Origin: a virus
Reading direction: 5' to 3' (one strand)
IMG/VR virus record: IMGVR_UViG_3300046642_000165
Span: 1-49,233 of that record
Length of the DNA: 49,233 bases
Shown: positions 10,033-17,885 of the stretch, one piece after another
How positions within the stretch are numbered: the first letter of the stretch is position 1
Layout of the letters: the number at the start of each line of letters is the position of its first letter
Position numbers and translations under genes: made by a program
The notes under the pieces: model-generated
The model's database searches: none
What the model saw: only the letters and a program-made list of their open reading frames with translations
What the model was told of the DNA's origin: nothing

Positions 10033-10074
10033 CGTAACGATAAAACCGTGTCTTATCAACGGTAATGCGTTACG
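10033..10074. terminator. Bipartite stem-loop after the polyvalent-protein gene
   Basis: Outer arms CGTAACG (10033-10039) and CGTTACG (10068-10074) and inner arms ACCGT (10045-10049) and ACGGT (10059-10063) are perfect complements, separated by short unpaired stretches. It lies 35 bp past the stop of the 2,212-residue protein. There is no clear U-tract, so factor-independent termination is uncertain. Confidence 0.4.
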
Positions 10075-10084
10075 TATGTGTCAC

Positions 10085-10338
10085 AGTGCCAAAATCCGGC
10101 ACAAAACACCGTGGGGTGTCGTCACAAAACACCATATGGTTCAACAGCTTACGGCCATAATGTTGGTTATCGTGACAGAATGCAAAGATTTGCGACTAAG
10201 CAACAAAGCCAACATGTTGGTTTGTTGGTTTTCCTGGAAATCCCTGATGTATCCTGGCCTTTTCGGTGTGTTGCGTAAAGCGTGTAGCTATGGTCAAGGG
10301 GGTGTATCAGGTGGTGTTTTGTGCCGGATTTCGGCACT
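10085..10338. repeat. 254-bp element bounded by 26-bp inverted repeats
   Basis: The arm at 10085-10110 (AGTGCCAAAATCCGGCAC then AAAACACC) matches the reverse complement of 10313-10338 at 25 of 26 positions. Each arm contains its own small dyad (GTGCC/GGCAC), and the arm's inner part CACAAAACACC recurs at 10123-10133. I see no target-site duplication flanking the arms and no transposase inside. Confidence 0.75.
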
Positions 10339-10426
10339 AAATTTAAGTTTGTATCGCGAAAATCCAATGGCCACGGGCCTCGCCGGGCCGAGTGCCGAAG
10401 TCAGTGCTGAAAAATATTGTTGGGTT

Positions 10427-12391
10427 TCAGGCGTCTTTCCGGTAGCGCCGGCCAATGGTCGCGGCGGCGGCGACGGGCAGTCCCGGCGCCCAGGAAGGGC
10501 ACCGGTTCATCGCTCGTGACAGCCACGCTTTGGCGTCCTCGGCGCGATCCTCGGGGACCTCGGCTATGAGTTCGTCATGCACCGTCGCGATCAGGGGAGG
10601 CCCGGCGCGATGCACCCGGATGATCGCCTCGCACATCACGTCGCGGGCGATGGCCTGGACCAGATTTTCCACGAGCTTGCCGGGCCAGGACCGCACCCAG
10701 GCCCAGCGCCCCTGTTCGACGCCCCGGTAGACGAACTCCAGGTGACCGTGCTCGGGGTGCCGGCGGACCTGGGGCTCGCGGTAGACCAAAGCCCGTCCGC
10801 TCGGCAGGGTGATATCCAGGCTCTGGGACCGATGGCTGAAAGTCATGCCCCGGAAAGTCACGGCTGATCCCACCGGACCCGAAGCCACGGCCAACGCGAT
10901 CTTGTGCGCTTCCCACCACAGTCGCACCACGCGATGGTTCAGACCGCGCCAGCCGGCGACGGCGTCCTCGGCCTCGCCCTCGGTGAGGCTCACGCCGAAG
11001 CCCCGCGCGGTGTCGCGGAACCGCCTCGGTCCCATGCCGAACCCCGTCGCCAGGACCAGGACCTTGCCAAACTGGCGGTTGTCGGAGCCCAGCGACTTCG
11101 CCGTGTAGGTGTAGACATCCTCGTCCCGGCGGAACAACTCGACCACGTCATCCTGCCCGGCCAGCCAGACCAGTACCCGGGCCTCGATCTGGGATAAATC
11201 ACAAGATACCAGCATATGCCCTGGCGCCGCCTCGATGACGGATCTGAGCATCGAGGCGAGACAGCCCATGGGTGAGTCCTCGAACAGTAAATCCAGATCC
11301 TCGACCCCGGCCCCGGCGTTGACCACGTCCACCGCGCCATGCACGTCCTTGATCGTACCCCTCGGGAAGTTCTGCCATTGCACGCCCCGGCCCGCCCAGC
11401 GGCCCGTCCTGTTCGCACCGTAATACTGGAACCCGCCCCGGACCCGGTCGTCAGCCGAGACCCGGTTGGCGATGGTGACGAGCTTGGCGGTGCTGCTGCG
11501 AGACACGTCCTGGCGGCAGCGCAGGACGGCCTGGACGTGGCGGGGGAGCCCGGGACGGGTCAGCATGGCTTCGACCGCCTCGCGCCCCAGGGTGGGTCTC
11601 GGGGGCTTGCCATGGCCCGGGTCCAGCATGGGCACGGCGATCTGGTTCTCTTCCAGCCACGCCACGAGTTTGCCCACCTGAGCGCCGGACGTGATCCGGC
11701 CATTGGTGAGCCGGTTCAGGCGCGCGTTGATGCGCAGCTTCTCGGCGCCGGACAGGGTGCGCATGCGCTCCACCAGGGGGAGATCCACCCGTACGCCGCG
11801 TTGATTGATGTGGTGATCGGCGATGAAGATCTCGTACTCGCGGGGGCTCAACTCCGGGACCGCCCGGTCAAGCTCGCGTTCCGCCGCCACGTCCTGGGCG
11901 CAGTACGACACCAGGGCCGCGAACCGCGTCGGGTCGGTCTCGTGCCACCACGTCAAGGGATGCAGGCTCCGGGGCCTCGCGAAGCGCAACATCATATCCC
12001 GGGCGGAACTGTCTTTCTGGATGCTCAGCCCCAGCGCGTGGCCTGCCAGTTCGAGGGAAGCGGGCAGGCCGGCGACCAAAGCGCGGGCCATGGTGCAGGA
12101 CCATTGCTGGAGATAGATCGGCGGGAACCCCAGCGGGACCAGTTTCGCCGCCCAGATATTCAGTTCGAACAAGTAATTATGCGCGACTACCGCGCACATG
12201 GAGACAATCGCCGCGCGCAGATCGTCGGGACAGGAACCGCCGGTCCAGGTCTGTATCGGTCCCTGGTCAAGGGCGTAACAAAGCACGGTGACCCGGGTGC
12301 TCGGGTCGCTCGCATACCGATGCACGCCCACGACCCGTAGATCGGTCTCGGACGCGGTTTCCAGGTCAATAACCACTCGGGTCCCGGACAT
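10427..12391 (-). CDS. Family A DNA polymerase with 3'-5' exonuclease
   Basis: 654 residues. The N-terminal half carries DnaQ-type exonuclease motifs: DLET at 9-12, AHNYLFELNI (about 70-80) and YCAQDV. The polymerase half has motif A SCDLSQIEARVLVWLAG (Asp near 397), a motif B-like helix RQFGKVLVLATGFGMG (about 440) and motif C ATVHDEL (about 602-608). These provide the two metal-binding acidic residues and the dNTP-binding helix, so it should be active replicative polymerase with proofreading. Compared with E. coli Pol I, positions 762 and 766 of the O-helix read Leu and Phe rather than Phe and Tyr. It is the last gene of the minus-strand replication operon and starts 3 bp after the stop of the alpha-CTD-like gene. 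Confidence 0.95.
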   Translation of the reverse strand: MSGTRVVIDLETASETDLRVVGVHRYASDPSTRVTVLCYALDQGPIQTWTGGSCPDDLRAAIVSMCAVVAHNYLFELNIWAAKLVPLGFPPIYLQQWSCTMARALVAGLPASLELAGHALGLSIQKDSSARDMMLRFARPRSLHPLTWWHETDPTRFAALVSYCAQDVAAERELDRAVPELSPREYEIFIADHHINQRGVRVDLPLVERMRTLSGAEKLRINARLNRLTNGRITSGAQVGKLVAWLEENQIAVPMLDPGHGKPPRPTLGREAVEAMLTRPGLPRHVQAVLRCRQDVSRSSTAKLVTIANRVSADDRVRGGFQYYGANRTGRWAGRGVQWQNFPRGTIKDVHGAVDVVNAGAGVEDLDLLFEDSPMGCLASMLRSVIEAAPGHMLVSCDLSQIEARVLVWLAGQDDVVELFRRDEDVYTYTAKSLGSDNRQFGKVLVLATGFGMGPRRFRDTARGFGVSLTEGEAEDAVAGWRGLNHRVVRLWWEAHKIALAVASGPVGSAVTFRGMTFSHRSQSLDITLPSGRALVYREPQVRRHPEHGHLEFVYRGVEQGRWAWVRSWPGKLVENLVQAIARDVMCEAIIRVHRAGPPLIATVHDELIAEVPEDRAEDAKAWLSRAMNRCPSWAPGLPVAAAATIGRRYRKDA

Positions 12392-12394
12392 GAC

Positions 12395-12835
12395 TCAGTC
12401 CAGACTTCGTAATCGCCGCGCGGTGTCTGAAAGGGTATCGATGATCGAGTTGATTTCGTTCATGCGTGGCGAGCCTGGTACCCCACTCTCGGCGGACCTC
12501 AGTCTCCGCGTGATATGATCAAGCTGAACCGCTTCTTTCTCCAGGTAATCTTTGTCGAGGTCCCCCACCAGCGCGAGCCCATGCTCGGTCAGGAAAGTTT
12601 TCAGTTCCACGAGTGAGACCTTACCGAAGTTAGGTATCCGCAACAACTCAGCGGAGGACCATGCCGTGATCTCTCGCCAGGTCCGGGCGGTTTTTGGGTT
12701 CGGGGGGTCCCAATCCGCATAGTATTCGAGATGCGACAACGTATTACGGGTCCGCGTGGTCAGCGTCCCAATGGGGTTAAGCATTCCGTTGGTGTCACGC
12801 CAGCTAATTGGCGCATCAGGGTCAAGCTGTTTCAT
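12395..12835 (-). CDS. RNA polymerase alpha-CTD-like protein
   Basis: 146 residues. Residues 20-90 read like the C-terminal domain of bacterial RNA polymerase alpha: LTTRTRNTL, then ELLRIPNFGKVSLVELKTFL and EHGLAL. Against E. coli alpha, R28, N31, N69, G71, S74 and E77 correspond to the DNA-contact residues R265, N268, N294, G296, S299 and E302; the K298 position is Val73. About 20 extra residues, rich in Trp, Pro and Asp, lie between the first helix and the helix-hairpin-helix. The last 50 residues are helical and charged. There is no assembly (NTD) domain. A DNA- or sigma/activator-binding role during infection is inferred; a plain helix-hairpin-helix replication accessory is the alternative. 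ATGA overlap with the upstream gene. Confidence 0.75.
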   Translation of the reverse strand: MKQLDPDAPISWRDTNGMLNPIGTLTTRTRNTLSHLEYYADWDPPNPKTARTWREITAWSSAELLRIPNFGKVSLVELKTFLTEHGLALVGDLDKDYLEKEAVQLDHITRRLRSAESGVPGSPRMNEINSIIDTLSDTARRLRSLD

Positions 12836-13095
12836 GCCGGCGGTTCCACGGTACGCGGCGGGATGGACGGCTCACCGGTCCAGGCGGCACGCAGCTGCTC
12901 GACCAGTCGGCACTCGTTCCATAAGTGAAATACAGGTCCCTGACCCAGGATCTTCATGGCGTCGGGTAAGGACGTGTCCCAGGGAGGGGCACCCTCCCGG
13001 AGCGACGCCCGCAGCCCGTGGTGCGCCACCAGCAGGTCATCGATGGCGCGGGCCAGCCTGGGCAGATCGGTGATGATGATCGGGTTCATACTCAT
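12832..13095 (-). CDS. Hypothetical protein (87 aa)
   Basis: The chosen start, ATG 13095 (MSMNPIIITDLPRLARAIDD), overlaps the stop of the 25-residue membrane microprotein as ATGA; the frame extends further upstream, but that part is Arg-rich out-of-frame translation of the neighbour. The protein is small, helical and mildly acidic (PDAMKILGQGPVFHLWNECRLVEQ) with no motif I recognise. It is translationally linked on both sides within the replication operon, so an accessory role in replication or takeover is possible, but nothing specific can be said. Confidence 0.65.
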   Translation of the reverse strand: MSMNPIIITDLPRLARAIDDLLVAHHGLRASLREGAPPWDTSLPDAMKILGQGPVFHLWNECRLVEQLRAAWTGEPSIPPRTVEPPA

Positions 13096-13169
13096 ACCGT
13101 GAGCCCCAGCCAGAGCAATGTCATGGCCAGTATCACCAGGGCGACGACGCCCATGAGGATCTCGTGCAT
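13092..13169 (-). CDS. 25-residue single-pass membrane microprotein
   Basis: ATG at 13169 overlaps the TGA of the ssDNA-binding protein gene as TGATG, and its own TGA at 13094-13092 overlaps the next gene's ATG as ATGA. The translation is MHEILMGVVALVILAMTLLW followed by LGLTV: a four-residue polar head and about twenty hydrophobic residues, enough for one membrane span. Coupling to both neighbours without any gap argues for real translation. Function unknown; candidates are a small membrane-targeting, superinfection-exclusion or holin-like peptide. Confidence 0.55.
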   Translation of the reverse strand: MHEILMGVVALVILAMTLLWLGLTV

Positions 13170-13747
13170 CAGAACGGCGCCTCGTCTTCATCGTCCTCGT
13201 CGTAGCCGCCCTCGCCCGCGCCGTACGGGTCGAACTCGTCCTTCGCTTTCTTGCGGTCATCCAGGCGGGGACCGTCAACTCTGCAAATCTGCACGTTGTT
13301 GAGGTTGAAGTTCACGCCCTTGTTGCCGGACACGTCGTACGCGAAGGGCCGGACCGTGGCGCGGGCCATCTGCCCCGGCCACACGTCGCCCGGGACCGTG
13401 ATGTCCTGGAGCCGGGCGTCCACCACGCCGGGGCGATCCTTGCTCCAGGGCTGAATGTATATGCCCCCGACCATTTCCTCGTAGCCCTTGGTTTTCTTGG
13501 CCTGGGTGCGGCGGAAGGGTGAACGTATGGACGCCACGAAGTCCTTGTCCCGGGACTTGCCGGCGCCCCACATGTCGTCGATGGCGGCACCCACGGCCTT
13601 CCTGAGTTCGAGAAACGCGGGGTCCTTCTGCGCCGCCTGATCAAACAAGAGCGCGCAGCTGAAGCGTGGATCGGCGCCCGGCGCCGCCGGGCGAGCCACG
13701 AAAAGATGCGGATACGAAAGCAAGGCGATGGGCGTGCGTACAGCCAT
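13169..13747 (-). CDS. DUF2815-type single-stranded DNA-binding protein
   Basis: 192 residues from ATG 13747, which has GGAG eight bases upstream; a GTG nine bases earlier is possible but lacks a ribosome site. The sequence follows the DUF2815 pattern: SYPHLFVARPA, RFSCALLFDQ, IYIQPWSKDRPGVVD and FAYDVSGNKGVNFNLNNVQ, ending in a strongly acidic tail (DEDDEDEAPF), as in many SSBs where the tail recruits partners. Family members are found next to phage polymerases and DUF2800 nucleases and are thought to coat ssDNA during replication and recombination. Its neighbours here are exactly those. Confidence 0.85.
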   Translation of the reverse strand: MAVRTPIALLSYPHLFVARPAAPGADPRFSCALLFDQAAQKDPAFLELRKAVGAAIDDMWGAGKSRDKDFVASIRSPFRRTQAKKTKGYEEMVGGIYIQPWSKDRPGVVDARLQDITVPGDVWPGQMARATVRPFAYDVSGNKGVNFNLNNVQICRVDGPRLDDRKKAKDEFDPYGAGEGGYDEDDEDEAPF

Positions 13748-13824
13748 GGTGGTCACTCCATTCAGGGTTCCAGATCGGAGAAGCCGGGGGAAACGGAGAA
13801 GCGGAGAAGATGGTTACTCGTCGC

Positions 13825-14034
13825 TCAGCGGATGCCCTCGATGCTCACGCGTTCAGCGACTTCATGTTTCAACCGTGTATGCGCTTCGAGTCGGATAGCT
13901 TCCGCGATCAGTTCATCCAGCATGTCGATCACGGTGTCGGTGCCCCACGCGTCAACCGGCAGATGAAGGCGCTCACGGTACTTCCGCCGTCCACACAGCC
14001 AGATCGTGAGGTTGCTCAGTTCCTCACTCAACAT
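13825..14034 (-). CDS. Hypothetical protein (69 aa)
   Basis: ATG 14034 is preceded by a strong ribosome site (GAGGAGGT), which decides the start although the frame is open further upstream. The gene begins inside the last 11 bases of the DUF2800 gene. The product is helical and charged (MLSEELSNLTIWLCGRRKYR, then DMLDELIAEAIRLEAHTRL) with no known motif. A small accessory protein of the replication operon; function not recognised. A 77-bp gap separates it from the ssDNA-binding protein gene. Confidence 0.7.
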   Translation of the reverse strand: MLSEELSNLTIWLCGRRKYRERLHLPVDAWGTDTVIDMLDELIAEAIRLEAHTRLKHEVAERVSIEGIR

Positions 14035-15211
14035 GTCCGACCTCCTCGAAGTCCAGACCTCCGGGGGCGGTGCGGGCCAGTTTGGTCCCGGAGGATTTGC
14101 TCTCGACATAGGGCGTCGCCAGCCGCCACGCATCGGACGATTTACCCACGAGCTTCTCCACCTGCGCGGGGCTGCGCAGTTTTCGCTCCCAGATATCGAA
14201 ACCGGCCAGGAGCGTTTCGATGGCCGACGTATCACTCCACCGCCGGGTGGGACGCGTCGGTACCTCGGCCCAGCCCGGCACCCGCAGGCCCTCCTTGATA
14301 CGCAGCAGGCCAAACCCTTTCATCGCCTCGGCCCAGAGCGTGACTTTCTCGGCCAGGGATAAACGCTCCGAGACCACGTCGGCCTCACTGGTGTCGTCGA
14401 ACTGGGTCCGCGCGGCTTCGCGGGCGGCGTCGAGCAACGCGGGACAGGCGTGCGCCACGGGACAGAACCGGCACCAGGCGCCCGTCACATAGGGCGCGGC
14501 GGGGTCCTCGCAGGCGCGCACCGCCGGGATTAATACTTCGGCCACCCACATCGCCACGTCCAGGGTCGTCAGGTCCTGCGACCTGATCTTTTCCGGGTCC
14601 CGCACGTTCGGCTGCACGACGGTGAGTTTGATGCGCGAGGGCCACATCCCTTGCTCGGCCAGTTCGGCCAGCACGCCCGCCCCGTAATACATGAGTTGCA
14701 TGTTATCGGTGACATTGACCAAAACGCCGGAACCATTTTTGTAGTCAACGATCTCCACGAAGTCCTCGGTGTGGAACTGGACATCACAACGCCCGAACAT
14801 CGTCACGGGCGGCGGTGCCGCGCCAAAGTAACTGTCCAGGAACACGGTCTTCTCAACCCGGGGCGAGACCTTGAGTTCAGCCTGACGGCGCAGGACATAC
14901 TCCAGCATCACCCGCACACCACCCGTCAGGTCCTCGTCCACGGTGATATCGTAGCCATCGACCGAAACCACGATGCCCTCGTTGCGGCGCAGTTCGCTGA
15001 ACGGATCACCCACGTTGCCCATTTCGGTGACGGCCTGTTCGAGCAGTGTATGCGCGACGGTCCCCGTGGCGGCATGAATGGTGGGCGCCTTGTGGCGTTC
15101 CCGCCGGGAGAGGTTGAAGCTACCGGGACAATGCGCCCAGCGGTCCATGCCCGACGCGCCCAGTTCGGAGTGCGCCGGCAGCGGTTCGTCCTCGATGATG
15201 TGCGCGTCCAT
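14024..15211 (-). CDS. DUF2800 RecB/Cas4-like nuclease
   Basis: 395 residues from ATG 15211, two bases after the upstream stop. Family marks are SGMDRWAHCPGSFNLSRR near the N-terminus, GTVAHTLLEQAV, the nuclease core CDVQFHTEDFVEIVDYKNGSG (Asp and Asp-Tyr-Lys) followed by QLMYYGAGVL (the QxxxY element), and a C-terminal cysteine cluster WCRFCPVAHACP that may bind an Fe-S cluster with the Cys near the N-terminus, as in Cas4/AddB nucleases. The expected activity is single-strand end processing in recombination or replication. Its place beside a DUF2815 protein suggests an exonuclease/SSB recombination pair. Confidence 0.85.
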   Translation of the reverse strand: MDAHIIEDEPLPAHSELGASGMDRWAHCPGSFNLSRRERHKAPTIHAATGTVAHTLLEQAVTEMGNVGDPFSELRRNEGIVVSVDGYDITVDEDLTGGVRVMLEYVLRRQAELKVSPRVEKTVFLDSYFGAAPPPVTMFGRCDVQFHTEDFVEIVDYKNGSGVLVNVTDNMQLMYYGAGVLAELAEQGMWPSRIKLTVVQPNVRDPEKIRSQDLTTLDVAMWVAEVLIPAVRACEDPAAPYVTGAWCRFCPVAHACPALLDAAREAARTQFDDTSEADVVSERLSLAEKVTLWAEAMKGFGLLRIKEGLRVPGWAEVPTRPTRRWSDTSAIETLLAGFDIWERKLRSPAQVEKLVGKSSDAWRLATPYVESKSSGTKLARTAPGGLDFEEVGHVE

Positions 15212-15213
15212 GC

Positions 15214-15870
15214 TCAGAGCCCCGGCGGGATCTTGATTTGCAAGGTCCGCGCCAGATCCAGGGACTGCTTCCACAGACCCGGCGCGGCATCCAATGGCAG
15301 ATCGATGAACTTGGATACCTTGTAGGTCTTCTGGAGCGCCTTCACCGCCTCGGCACCGCCGTTGGCGAAACATTGACGTAACAAAACAATACTCCCGTCC
15401 ATGCACTCCTTGGGCGTGCGCACACGCTCCACGGGTTCGGGATCTGGTTTGGACGGTAAGGGCGCGTCTTCGGTGTCATCACCAAAAGGATCGCCCGTAC
15501 CAGGACCAGCGGAGCCAGATCCCAGAAGCGGATCATCGACCTCGGCGCCGTTGGTGGTCCCGGCGGCTTTGGCGTCAGCCTCGGCCTTCTCCCGGGCGGC
15601 ACGGCGTTCGGCGGTGCGGTCCCGGACACGTTTGGGCGGGGCCTGCGTTGTTGATGCCAATGGCTTCGGGGCCACCGGAGCGGGCTCGTCATCCAGTTCC
15701 AGGTCATCCCCGGGATCAGGTCCCGGCTCGGGCGACAGCACGGTGGTGGAAACGCCACGCTTACTCAGTTCAGTCGCGAGATATGAAAACGTGTCCAGCA
15801 CGCGCCCGGCCTCCCCAGGGCGTGTCGGATCGAAGGTCAGACTAATCGTCGCCGTGATACCGTCAGACAT
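15214..15870 (-). CDS. Hypothetical protein with disordered linker (218 aa)
   Basis: Start set at ATG 15870, preceded by GGAGAGAG and overlapping the SNF2 stop by 8 bp. Residues 1-50 look like a small alpha/beta module (TATISLTFDPTRPGEAGRVLD), 60-150 are a Pro/Asp/Ala-rich linker with an Arg-rich helix (RDRTAERRAAREKAEADAKA), and 155-218 form a helical C-terminal domain (GSIVLLRQCFANGGAEAVKA). No catalytic motif is apparent. The position between helicase and nuclease suggests a scaffold or accessory in the same complex. Confidence 0.7.
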   Translation of the reverse strand: MSDGITATISLTFDPTRPGEAGRVLDTFSYLATELSKRGVSTTVLSPEPGPDPGDDLELDDEPAPVAPKPLASTTQAPPKRVRDRTAERRAAREKAEADAKAAGTTNGAEVDDPLLGSGSAGPGTGDPFGDDTEDAPLPSKPDPEPVERVRTPKECMDGSIVLLRQCFANGGAEAVKALQKTYKVSKFIDLPLDAAPGLWKQSLDLARTLQIKIPPGL

Positions 15871-17314
15871 GAACTCTCTCCGTTTTCTCGGTTTCGTATA
15901 TTTCCAGCAGTTCACTGGCTTTTCGTCGGAAAGCCCGCATGATCCGTTGATCCAGCGAGCCCGGCGCGTAGAGGAAACTGGCGATCACCGGGCGGGCCTG
16001 GCCCATGCGCCAGGCGCGGGCGATGACCTGGTCGTTCTCGCCGGGCACCCAGCTGGGCTCGACGATGCCGATGTGGGATGCCGCCGTCAGCGTGATCGCG
16101 GTCCCCGCCGCCTTGATCTGTCCCACGAAGACGCGGGTTTCGGGGTTGTCCTGGAACCGACGCACGGCGTCATCGCGATCCGCCGTGGACGTGGCCCCCG
16201 TTATGGTGACGGGATTGAAGTCCAGCAACAGACCCGCCAGCGTCTCGATCACGTTGGTGTGCCATGCGAAAAGCAGGATTTTATCAACGCCCGTGGATAA
16301 CTTTTCCCTGGCCCACTCGGCGGCGGGAGCGGCTTTGGCCTCGCCCAGTAAACGCCGCAACGTCGCCAGATGGGTCTCGCTGGAACGCAGCGTGTCGGGC
16401 AGGGCTTCCAGCGGGACCAGCATGAGAAGATCGATCTGGTCCCGCTGGGACACATGCCAGGACGGGCCGGCGGTCGAGGACATGACCAGGGGCACGTCCT
16501 CGACCTGTAGCGGGGGTAACTCTTCGAGTACGTCCCGCCGTCTTCGGCGTAACAGGACCGGCGCGAACGCCTTGCGTAAAACGTCCTGGCCCTGAGACCC
16601 ATGAATGCTCCGACCCCAGGTGCCGTCTGTATACCGGGTATATCGTTCCTCGAAGTCCGCCTGGCCCAGGGGCTTGCCCTCGTGGGTGAGCAGATCCGGC
16701 CAGAAGGTTCGGTAGTGCGGGAACAACTCCCCGGCGTGGTTCGGCGTCGGCGAGCCGGTCAGTAACAACACCCGGTCCGCCGTGGACTGGATGCCCCGAT
16801 GGGTGAACCGATCACCATAAATGGCCCGGGTGCGATTGGATGAGCCCTCCTTAAGATAATGCGCCTCGTCCAGGACCAGAAGATCCCAGCGGCGTTCCCG
16901 CAGGGGACCCGCCCAACGCTTCATGGTCGCGCCGTGGCTGAACGTGTCATAACTCAGGATAAGTATGATCTGGTCGTCCAGCAGGCCACCGGGAAACGCG
17001 TTGTGTCCCGGCACCCGGGTGAAGTGCGCCATCTCGGGCCAGAACTTCCTGATCTCCAGGGGCCATGAAACGCGCCCTATGGCCGGCGCGATGATCAGGA
17101 CACGCTTCGCGTCCCGGGCCTTGGCCACCAGGATCGCCATCAAACTCTTACCCAACCCCGGATCGTCGGCCAGCATCGCCGCGCGGTGTCCCGCTCGGGC
17201 GAGCGTGTCAACCTGGGTGTTGTGTTCGGTGTTTGGGGACAACGCGTCCAGGACAAACTTCACACCATCCAGCTGGTAGGGTCGAGGCGCCGGGGCAGGT
17301 CCCTGTTTCGGCAT
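15863..17314 (-). CDS. SNF2-family (SF2) DNA helicase/translocase
   Basis: 483 residues with the usual SF2 set: PYQLDGVKFVL Q-motif region, Walker A GLGKS at 53-57, motif Ia IIAPA, DEAH box at 149-152, motif III LLTGSPTPN, and the C-terminal lobe with KILLFAWHTN, GATSTADRDDAVRRFQ, AAGTAITLTAASHIGIVEPSW and a motif VI AWRMGQARPV. This is an ATP-driven dsDNA translocase. Proteins of this type head phage replication clusters with DUF2815/DUF2800. It lacks an extra nuclease domain. It is the first gene after a candidate promoter at 17376-17403 and is followed by overlapping genes through the DNA polymerase. Confidence 0.92.
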   Translation of the reverse strand: MPKQGPAPAPRPYQLDGVKFVLDALSPNTEHNTQVDTLARAGHRAAMLADDPGLGKSLMAILVAKARDAKRVLIIAPAIGRVSWPLEIRKFWPEMAHFTRVPGHNAFPGGLLDDQIILILSYDTFSHGATMKRWAGPLRERRWDLLVLDEAHYLKEGSSNRTRAIYGDRFTHRGIQSTADRVLLLTGSPTPNHAGELFPHYRTFWPDLLTHEGKPLGQADFEERYTRYTDGTWGRSIHGSQGQDVLRKAFAPVLLRRRRRDVLEELPPLQVEDVPLVMSSTAGPSWHVSQRDQIDLLMLVPLEALPDTLRSSETHLATLRRLLGEAKAAPAAEWAREKLSTGVDKILLFAWHTNVIETLAGLLLDFNPVTITGATSTADRDDAVRRFQDNPETRVFVGQIKAAGTAITLTAASHIGIVEPSWVPGENDQVIARAWRMGQARPVIASFLYAPGSLDQRIMRAFRRKASELLEIYETEKTERVHV

Positions 17315-17375
17315 GGAAAACCTCGATCCTGGAGGGTGAAGCCGGAAGAGCGTGTCGAGCGGGTGTCGTGTCCCA

Positions 17376-17403
17376 ACCTTACGAGTGTTGTGTTTCCTGT
17401 CAA
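17376..17403 (-). promoter_or_regulatory. Candidate promoter for the replication operon
   Basis: On the minus strand TTGACA (17403-17398) and TAAGGT (17381-17376) are separated by 16 bp. The site overlaps the end of the RuvC-like gene and points at the SNF2 gene, 62 bp away. The spacer contains AAACACAAC (minus strand, within 17385-17395), which resembles half-sites of the operator near 18330, so control by the phage repressor is possible. Confidence 0.5.
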
Positions 17404-17882
17404 GCTACTTGTTGGTCTGAACTCCATTTGAGTCCGCGATACGCGATCAGAGCAGCCTCGGCCCGACCATCGTCGCGGACCCTGGAAAACAATGCCGCGT
17501 CACACGGGAACATCCGCATGGCCATGGCCCGCGCGCCGTGTTTGGCGGCGTCCAGGCCCAACCCACGCTTCCAGGTACCGGGTGTGATCAGATGGACGGG
17601 CACGTCCAGCGCCGCCAGCACACCCAGGACAACACCGTACCCCTGACCAAACGTGAACATGGAGGACACACCCTGTTTGGGCATGGCGTGGACTTTCTCG
17701 ACCCAGGCCATGTCGGGGCGCCATGCCCGGATCAGTTCGGCCAACAACACGGGGACAACCTCACGCCGTGTCCCGGTCCCCGACTTCGCCACCGGCATGT
17801 CCCGGACCTGAAGCAGGTCCAGACTGCTCTCGATCATCGCGAAAGCCCCGTCCAGGCCAGGGTCAACGCCCAGCACCCGCAC
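17400..17882 (-). CDS. RuvC-like Holliday-junction resolvase
   Basis: 160 residues from a GTG start three bases after the Cro-like gene. RNase H-fold residues are D7 in GVDPGLDGAFA, E62 in VEKVHAMP and D137/D138 in RDDGRAEAALIA, with KQGVSSMFTFGQGYG and TPGTWKRGLGL between them. This matches phage RuvC-like crossover-junction nucleases that resolve branched replication intermediates before packaging. It is the second gene of the leftward transcript, directly behind the Cro-like regulator, so it should be early-expressed. Confidence 0.9.
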   Translation of the reverse strand: MRVLGVDPGLDGAFAMIESSLDLLQVRDMPVAKSGTGTRREVVPVLLAELIRAWRPDMAWVEKVHAMPKQGVSSMFTFGQGYGVVLGVLAALDVPVHLITPGTWKRGLGLDAAKHGARAMAMRMFPCDAALFSRVRDDGRAEAALIAYRGLKWSSDQQVA

Positions 17883-17885
17883 CGG

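Larger units (their letters stand above)
9998..10426. other. Intergenic region between convergent genes, lower GC
   Basis: This 429-bp stretch separates the end of the late virion block (plus) from the end of the DNA polymerase gene (minus). It is visibly richer in A+T than its surroundings. It holds a bipartite palindrome (10033-10074), a 26-bp inverted repeat (10085-10110 and 10313-10338), an extra copy of CACAAAACACC at 10123-10133 and a perfect 12-bp palindrome CCAACATGTTGG at 10209-10220. An open frame on the plus strand (10076-10519) is judged spurious. Bidirectional termination is the simplest role; regulatory binding or a small mobile element are alternatives. Confidence 0.7.

Noticed and set aside
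10076-10519. Plus-strand open frame of 147 codons between the convergent genes
   Set aside because: It runs across the inverted repeats, has unusual composition, and overlaps the end of the DNA polymerase gene; no ribosome site or known motif.
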